A DNA stretch of 6,483 bases from Lachnospiraceae bacterium (lineage in GTDB: Bacteria > Bacillota > Clostridia > Lachnospirales > Lachnospiraceae), in the NCBI GenBank assembly GCA_024684155.1, contig JAIKXK010000370.1:1-6483 (forward strand), written 5' to 3'. Position 1 is the first letter of the stretch. Each line of letters starts with the position of its first letter. Shown here in pieces: positions 6,424-6,483 of this stretch. Position numbers and translations under genes: made by a program. A model generated the notes under the pieces. The model was not told the origin of the DNA and did not search any database. It was given only the letters and a program-made list of their open reading frames with translations.

Positions 6424-6483
6424 TTATTGAGGTCCTAAATACTCAGACTTAATGTAGCCTTCCTTACCGTTATAGCTTACCTT
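6424..6483 (-). CDS. C-terminal end of an SH3b-domain protein (5' part outside window)
   Basis: Only the last 19 codons and a TAA stop are in the window. They read KVSYNGKEGYIKSEYLGPQ. The pattern of Val, Tyr-Asn-Gly, Gly-Tyr-Ile/Val-Lys and Tyr-Leu is the typical final strands of a bacterial SH3 (SH3b/SH3_3) domain. Such domains are often found in secreted wall-binding proteins and wall hydrolases. A terminator hairpin begins 14 bases beyond the stop, which supports this as a real gene end. What the rest of the protein does cannot be seen. Confidence 0.7.
   Translation of the reverse strand, partial: KVSYNGKEGYIKSEYLGPQ

Overview
The window looks like chromosome of an AT-rich, low-GC Gram-positive anaerobe of the class Clostridia, most likely a Lachnospiraceae relative. 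The evidence is the AT-rich codon use, a bacterial NAD-dependent DNA ligase, a secreted Big2-plus-Amidase_3 wall hydrolase of a type common in that family, a purine-rich Shine-Dalgarno style and tightly packed genes. The genus cannot be fixed from the sequence alone.

Left part (1-1684, + strand): one large gene already open at the left edge. Its reading frame runs through the window start and encodes most of a helix-turn-helix (HTH) domain ahead of the first visible ATG at 143. A second, similar HTH domain follows, then about 400 residues of effector region that I do not recognise as a named family. It is probably a transcriptional regulator of unknown target. Its stop codon directly abuts the stop codon of the next gene, which points the other way.

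Middle and right part (1685-6357, - strand): four genes in one tight head-to-tail block, in transcription order: RluF-like 23S rRNA pseudouridine synthase, NAD-dependent DNA ligase LigA, homoserine O-acyltransferase MetA (predicted to use acetyl-CoA) and a secreted N-acetylmuramoyl-L-alanine amidase. The first two junctions are TAATG stop/start overlaps and the last gap is 16 bases, so they are probably co-transcribed. The functions (rRNA modification, DNA replication and repair, methionine synthesis, wall remodelling) share no pathway, so this reads as a housekeeping operon rather than a dedicated system.

Right edge (6371-6483, - strand): the last 19 codons of an upstream gene with an SH3b-like C-terminus, then a good intrinsic terminator that separates it from the rluF-ligA-metA-amidase block.

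No tRNA, rRNA, CRISPR array, insertion sequence, riboswitch or attachment site was seen, and no gene-free stretch exceeds 300 bases. I found no convincing new biological system. The least explained item is the tandem-HTH regulator at the left.
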